Below, one piece after another: positions 7,071 through 10,551 of a stretch of DNA of 10,551 nt (position 1 is its first letter; each line of letters begins with the position of its first letter). The translations under genes and the position numbers were made by a program. The notes under the pieces are model-generated. The model had not been told where the DNA came from. It saw only the letters and a list, made by a program, of their open reading frames with translations, and made no database searches. Where the stretch lies: contig JAACEH010000093.1 of assembly GCA_011682595.1 (NCBI GenBank), positions 1-10,551 on the forward strand. The letters run 5' to 3'. Origin of the DNA: Anaerolineaceae bacterium (GTDB taxonomy: Bacteria; Planctomycetota; Phycisphaerae; FEN-1346; JAACEH01).

Positions 7071-7098
7071 TTGACATGCTCCGGCATCAACCTAGAAT
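7071..7098 (+). promoter_or_regulatory. Sigma70-like promoter of the deacetylase-sulfatase operon
   Basis: A perfect TTGACA (7071-7076) is followed after 16 nt by TAGAAT (7093-7098, five of six). Transcription would begin near 7105, leaving a leader of roughly 97 nt before the ATG at 7202. No operator-like repeat overlaps the core promoter. Confidence 0.7.
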
Positions 7099-7116
7099 TG
7101 TTCTTTCCGCTTCGTC

Positions 7117-7145
7117 CGCTCCGCCCGGGCGGCCCGGACGGAGCG
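7117..7145 (+). promoter_or_regulatory. Strong hairpin in the 5' leader of the deacetylase gene
   Basis: CGCTCCG (7117-7123) pairs with CGGAGCG (7139-7145), and inside it CCGGG (7125-7129) pairs with CCCGG (7133-7137) around a CGG loop, with only one C-A mismatch. It begins about 12 nt after the predicted transcription start and ends about 40 nt before the ribosome site (GAGGGGA, 7188-7194). It may stabilise the mRNA 5' end, act as a protein-binding site, or be one more intergenic palindrome. No T-tract follows, so it is not a standard terminator. Confidence 0.45.
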
Positions 7146-7201
7146 ACTATTGCCCAGGCGGTGCGAAGATTCCACCACTGGCATGTTGAGGGGACGGTCC
7201 C

Positions 7202-8071
7202 ATGGCCAAGAAGAGAGCGAAAAAACAGGAATTCGAATTCGTCCGACTGGTCGAGGCCGAGCGCCGCGTGGGCTCGACGCTGGCCTCGGTGTCGCGGCAC
7301 TGGAAACAAAGGGAAGAGTGTTTCCTGTTCATCAGTCCGCACGACGACGACGTGGTCATCGGCGGAGCCCTGATGATCCAGGCCGCCCTGGCCGACGGCT
7401 TGCCGGTTCACGTAGCTATCGTCACCGACGGGGCCATGGGCTACTGCAGGCCCGAGGAAAAGGAGACCATCAGCCAGATCCGCCGCCGCGAGACCTTCGC
7501 CGCCTTCAAGGTCCTCGGCGTGCCCAAGGAGAACATCCACTGGCTGGGCTTCCCCGATTGCCGCCTGACCTCCTACATCGGCCGGAGACCCGCCACGGCG
7601 GACGATCCGGTGCAGAGCCACGGCTATACGGGACTGCAGAACGCGTTCACGGAACTCTTGCGCTCGGTGCGGCCCAACCAGGTCTTCATGCCCACCGACG
7701 CCGACCTCCACCCGGACCACGTCATGGTCCACCAGGAGATGCGCATCAGTTGCTTCCACGCCACCGGCACCATCTGGCCCGAACTGGGCAAGCCGCTGCC
7801 AGCGGTGCCCTACATCCACCAACTGGCCGTCTACTGCAACTTCCCGGCCCCGCCGAGGCTGAGAATCCACGCTCCGCAATGGGCCATGGACCGCAAGCTG
7901 CGGGCCATCGGCAAGTTCAAGTCCCAGACCATGATCTCCAAGCTGATCGATATCATCGAGCGCGGCGGGCCTTGGGAATACCAGATGCCGGTCGACTTCG
8001 CCCTCTACAATCCGGGCATCTACCGCGACATGTTCGACGAGCCGCCGCGACTGCGAACCATTTTCCGATAA
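7202..8071 (+). CDS. PIG-L/LmbE family deacetylase
   Basis: This zinc-dependent family removes N-acetyl groups from GlcNAc-linked or related substrates. The 289-aa protein has no signal peptide or membrane segment, so it should act in the cytoplasm. The first family motif reads FLFISPHDDDVVIGG (41-55): His47 and Asp50 are the expected metal ligands and Asp49 the catalytic base, with Asp48 where proline is usual (PHPDD). TDGAMGY (75-81) is the usual strand-loop after the first helix. The second motif, DADLHPDHVMVHQE (166-179), supplies His173 as third ligand and His170. The C-terminal part is specific to its subfamily. The ATG at 7202 follows GAGGGGA with 7-nt spacing. It is the first gene of a unit with the sulfatase, whose start is 17 nt after this stop. 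The exact substrate cannot be told; some members act on small thiols or antibiotic precursors. Confidence 0.9.
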   Translation: MAKKRAKKQEFEFVRLVEAERRVGSTLASVSRHWKQREECFLFISPHDDDVVIGGALMIQAALADGLPVHVAIVTDGAMGYCRPEEKETISQIRRRETFAAFKVLGVPKENIHWLGFPDCRLTSYIGRRPATADDPVQSHGYTGLQNAFTELLRSVRPNQVFMPTDADLHPDHVMVHQEMRISCFHATGTIWPELGKPLPAVPYIHQLAVYCNFPAPPRLRIHAPQWAMDRKLRAIGKFKSQTMISKLIDIIERGGPWEYQMPVDFALYNPGIYRDMFDEPPRLRTIFR

Positions 8072-8088
8072 TCCGACAGGAGTGCACA

Positions 8089-9639
8089 ATGCCCCAAGCC
8101 ACACCCCGACTGCCGAACATCGTTTTTGTGCTGACCGACCAGTGGCGGGGCGATTGCCTGTCGGTCACCGGCCACCCGCTCGTCGAGACGCCGACCCTGG
8201 ACATGATGGCCCACCGGGGAACCGTCTTCACCCGGGCCTATACCGCCTGCCCGTCGTGCATCGCCGCCCGGGCCTGCCTGATGACCGGCACCACGCCATC
8301 GACCAACGGGCGACTGGGCTACCGGGACTGCGTGCCCTGGCGATACGAGACAACCCTGCCCGGCGAACTGGCTCGCGGCGGATACCAGTGCCACCTGGTC
8401 GGCAAGACGCACTTCTATCCGCAAAGAATCCACCTGGGTTTCCACTCCATGGAAAACTACGAGTGCCTGCAGAACCTCGATCGCGATTACCTGAACGACT
8501 ACTACGGCTGGCTGGCCACTCAGCCCGGCGGGCCATGGGACGAGAACCTCCACGGCCTGGACTCCAACAGTTGGATGGCCCGGCCCAGCGCCCTGCCCGA
8601 GCACCTGCACCTGAACTCCTGGACGATCACCCGCTCGATCGCATTTCTCAAGCGCCGCGACCCCACGCGGCCCTTCTTCCTCAACGTCTCCTTCCATCGG
8701 CCGCACCCGCCGAACGATCCGCCGGCGGAATTCTTCCACATGTACGACGACGCCGAATTGCCGCCGTTGCCGATGGGCGACTGGGCAGCCGAGAACGATC
8801 ACCCTGTCGAGAACGTCGTGGCCATCTTCGGCCGACTGCCCAAGGCCCAGAGCGACCGCCAGAGGCGGGCCTACTGGGGACAGATCAGCCACATCGATAA
8901 CCAGATCGGTCGCCTGATTCTTTACCTGCAGCGGACCGGCCTGATGGGCAACACCATCTTCGTCTTCACCAGCGACCACGGCGAACTGCTGGGCGACCAC
9001 GGATGTTTCCGCAAGTCGCTCTCCCTGGAAGGCAGCGCCAAGATTCCGCTCATCATCTCGGCCCCGCGGCGGTTCGCCCTGCCGCAAGATCTGGCCAGCG
9101 ACGGGCCCGCCACGCACATGGACCTGATGCCGACGCTGCTCGAGATGGCCGGGCTGGAAATTCCTGAGACGGTCGAGGGACGGTCGCTCGTACCGCTGCT
9201 TTCCGGCGACCAAGAGACCGACTGGCGCCGTTACGTTCACGGCGAACACGCCCGCCCCGGAACTCCGGACGGCGGCGTGCAGTACATCGTCGACCGCCGC
9301 TACAAGTACACCTGGTACACAAAGAGCGGCCGCGAACTGCTGTTCGACCTCCAGGACGATCCGCAGGAACTGGTCAACCTGGCGGCCAAGGCCGAACACG
9401 CCGACCTGCTGGAACGATACCGGGCCCTGGCGGTCGAGGAGTTGAGCAAACGCCCGCAGGACGGCCTGACCGACGGCCGGAAACTCCTGCCCGGCAAGTC
9501 GTTGCCCAGCGTGCGGCCCGAGTTGTTGACAGCCTACTTCGACAACGAAGGCCGCCCGAGGCCCGGGCGCGAGGTCAGCCGCTTCGCCGAACCGGACGAG
9601 CCTTACCACGACGGTTGCGCATGGCCGCAGCGATTGTAG
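8089..9639 (+). CDS. Sulfatase (formylglycine-dependent, Cys type)
   Basis: Sulfatases of the alkaline-phosphatase superfamily hydrolyse sulfate esters using a formylglycine made from an active-site Cys. The 516-aa protein has the signature C57-I-A-A-R61-A-C-L-M-T-G, a Cys-type C-x-A-x-R motif. Metal and catalytic residues are visible: Asp17-Gln18 in VLTDQWRGD, Lys106 and His108 in GKTHF, His203 and His206 in SFHRPHPP, Asp296-His297 in FTSDHGELLGDHG, and Lys318. The DQ pair in place of DD at the first site resembles choline-sulfatase and phosphonate-monoester-hydrolase-like members. There is no signal peptide, so it appears cytoplasmic, unlike many polysaccharide sulfatases. The ATG at 8089 is chosen because AGGAG (8078-8082) lies 6 nt upstream and homology begins at LPNIVFVLTDQ; the frame stays open upstream only by overlap with the deacetylase gene. 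No formylglycine-generating enzyme is in the window. Substrate unknown. Confidence 0.95.
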   Translation: MPQATPRLPNIVFVLTDQWRGDCLSVTGHPLVETPTLDMMAHRGTVFTRAYTACPSCIAARACLMTGTTPSTNGRLGYRDCVPWRYETTLPGELARGGYQCHLVGKTHFYPQRIHLGFHSMENYECLQNLDRDYLNDYYGWLATQPGGPWDENLHGLDSNSWMARPSALPEHLHLNSWTITRSIAFLKRRDPTRPFFLNVSFHRPHPPNDPPAEFFHMYDDAELPPLPMGDWAAENDHPVENVVAIFGRLPKAQSDRQRRAYWGQISHIDNQIGRLILYLQRTGLMGNTIFVFTSDHGELLGDHGCFRKSLSLEGSAKIPLIISAPRRFALPQDLASDGPATHMDLMPTLLEMAGLEIPETVEGRSLVPLLSGDQETDWRRYVHGEHARPGTPDGGVQYIVDRRYKYTWYTKSGRELLFDLQDDPQELVNLAAKAEHADLLERYRALAVEELSKRPQDGLTDGRKLLPGKSLPSVRPELLTAYFDNEGRPRPGREVSRFAEPDEPYHDGCAWPQRL

Positions 9640-9677
9640 TTTCGGCTGCAGGTGAGAGGACAAGTCGTGCAGGGGTT

Positions 9678-9757
9678 GGTGCCATGGTCTGCCGCAGGCA
9701 GGCCATGATCGGTGCTCGATAGCTTATCACGGCCTGGCTTCGCCAGACCGTGGCACC
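9678..9757. repeat. Cloverleaf-like palindromic repeat, copy 2
   Basis: This 80-bp element matches the one at 1803-1884 at both ends and in the inner stem (GGCCATGAT/ATCACGGCC). The arm hairpins differ in sequence but keep their pairing: CTGCC-GCA-GGCAG and CTGGC-TTC-GCCAG, with GCT-CGAT-AGC at the centre. It lies between the sulfatase stop and the phosphofructokinase start. The rest of this gap (9640-9677 and 9758-9841) shows no gene and no clear promoter. Confidence 0.75.
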
Positions 9758-9841
9758 CGGCCAACACGAACGTGACCGGCGGGTGGCGTGGCGACACCAC
9801 CAGGAATTCTGCAATTTCAGCGTAAGAGGGAGATGGTGCGG

Positions 9842-10551
9842 ATGCTCAAAGGTAATGCCATCATCGGCCAGTCGGGCGGTCCGACCAGCGTGATCAACTC
9901 CAGCCTGGCCGGCCTGGTGGACGGGTGCCGCGAGGTGAGCGGTGTCGAGAAGGTGCTGGGCATGCGCTGGGGCATCGAAGGCCTGATGGCCGGCCAAGTG
10001 GTCGACCTGTCGGGCGAGTCGGACGAGACGATGGCCGGACTTCGCCGCACGCCGTCGTCGGCCCTGGGCTCCTCGCGGCACAAGGTCAGCGACCGGGACT
10101 TGCCGGTCATTCTCGACCGGCTCAAGGAGTTCGAGGTCCGCTACCTTTTCCTGATCGGCGGCAACGACACCATGGACACCATTCACCGGGTCACAGAGTA
10201 TGCCAACAGCGCCGGCTGGGAGATGCTCGGCCTGGGGGTTCCCAAGACGGTGGACAACGATTTGTTCGGCACCGATCACACGCCGGGCTATCCCAGCGCA
10301 GCCCGTTACGTGGCCCTGAGCGTTCTGGAGGCCGGCCGCCTGGCTCGCGACATGCAGAAGGTCGACCAGTACGTCATCTACCAGAGCATCGGCCGCGACG
10401 CGGGCTGGCTGACCGCGGCGGCGGCCCTGGCCAGGCGCTGTGAGGGCGACGCCCCGCACCTGGTGTACATGCCCGAGCGGGTCTTCGATCGCCAGAAGTT
10501 TCTGGCCGACGTCGAGGCGGCGCACAAGCAGTACGGCTACGTGGCCATAGC
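9842..10551 (+). CDS. pfp: 6-phosphofructokinase, pyrophosphate-dependent type (N-terminal part, runs off the right edge)
   Basis: The enzyme phosphorylates fructose 6-phosphate to fructose 1,6-bisphosphate in glycolysis; the PPi form is reversible. The visible 236 residues begin MLKGNAIIGQSGGPTSVIN, the phosphate-donor loop. The donor site reads GGNDTMDT (106-113): Asp109 takes the place of the glycine of the ATP-type GGDGS motif, a change linked to PPi use. PKTVDND (134-140) has the Lys typical of PPi enzymes, with Asp138 as catalytic base. SIGRDAGWLT matches the family's GR..GWL segment that binds the sugar phosphate. The ATG at 9842 has GGGAG (9828-9832) 9 nt upstream. An in-frame ATG at 9833 would add three residues but abuts that site, so it is less likely. 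Donor specificity is inferred from residues only. The window cuts the gene, so its C-terminal half and full length are unknown. Confidence 0.93.
   Translation, partial: MLKGNAIIGQSGGPTSVINSSLAGLVDGCREVSGVEKVLGMRWGIEGLMAGQVVDLSGESDETMAGLRRTPSSALGSSRHKVSDRDLPVILDRLKEFEVRYLFLIGGNDTMDTIHRVTEYANSAGWEMLGLGVPKTVDNDLFGTDHTPGYPSAARYVALSVLEAGRLARDMQKVDQYVIYQSIGRDAGWLTAAAALARRCEGDAPHLVYMPERVFDRQKFLADVEAAHKQYGYVAI

Noticed and set aside
7150..8088. Sulfatase frame extended upstream to an ATG at 7150, giving an 829-residue protein
   Set aside because: The upstream part overlaps the deacetylase gene out of frame and is arginine/proline-rich noise; the ATG at 8089 has AGGAG at the right distance and sulfatase similarity starts directly after it.
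9526..9554. TTGACA near the end of the sulfatase gene as a phosphofructokinase promoter
   Set aside because: No -10-like hexamer lies 16-18 nt downstream, and the site is inside coding sequence 300 nt from the start codon.
8020..9663. Minus-strand open frame (547 codons) opposite the sulfatase
   Set aside because: Antisense shadow of a clear sulfatase; no motif and no ribosome site.
9678..9757. Cloverleaf shape suggesting a tRNA
   Set aside because: There is no T-loop or anticodon-arm consensus and no acceptor pattern; two intergenic copies with changing stems fit a repeat better.
9833..9841. Upstream in-frame ATG of the phosphofructokinase
   Set aside because: It touches the GGGAG ribosome site, leaving no usable spacing; the ATG at 9842 has normal spacing and begins right before the conserved loop.

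Overview
The window looks like a chromosomal segment of a high-GC planctomycete, probably of the Phycisphaerae type. This is inferred from several things together: GC-rich codon use, a one-Cys sulfatase beside a PIG-L deacetylase, a phosphofructokinase with pyrophosphate-type active-site residues, a large kinase-like membrane protein of unrecognised family, and many short palindromic repeats between genes. No rRNA, tRNA, CRISPR array, transposase or phage gene is visible.

Left part, minus strand (read right to left from about 3980 to 1): a sigma70-like promoter (3953-3980) precedes an HDOD-domain signalling gene (3910-3060). Next come a class V aminotransferase (3018-1884), D-3-phosphoglycerate dehydrogenase serA (1717-107), and the first 29 codons of a probable lipoprotein (87 to the window edge). 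Gaps are 41, 166 and 19 nt, so this may be one transcription unit. SerA and the aminotransferase would together carry 3-phosphoglycerate to phosphoserine. The HDOD gene and the aminotransferase are each broken by a single reading-frame shift. The 166-nt gap before serA is filled by two palindromic repeats.

Middle, plus strand: the divergent intergenic region (3911-4306) carries the minus-strand promoter, three palindromic elements and an A/G-rich leader. It leads to a 795-aa protein (4307-6694) with a kinase-like N-terminal half and a multi-spanning C-terminal half. Related hairpin repeats lie on both sides of this gene (4049-4125 and 6733-6847).

Right part, plus strand: a repeat-rich spacer (6695-7201) ends in a good sigma70-like promoter (7071-7098) and a leader with a strong hairpin (7117-7145). 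A two-gene operon follows: a PIG-L/LmbE-type deacetylase (7202-8071) and a sulfatase (8089-9639). Neither has a signal peptide, suggesting intracellular removal of acetyl and sulfate groups from a sugar-like substrate. After a second copy of the cloverleaf-like repeat (9678-9757), a PPi-type 6-phosphofructokinase starts at 9842 and runs off the right edge.

The most unusual contents are the kinase-like membrane protein and two families of intergenic hairpin elements whose copies differ by compensatory base changes.
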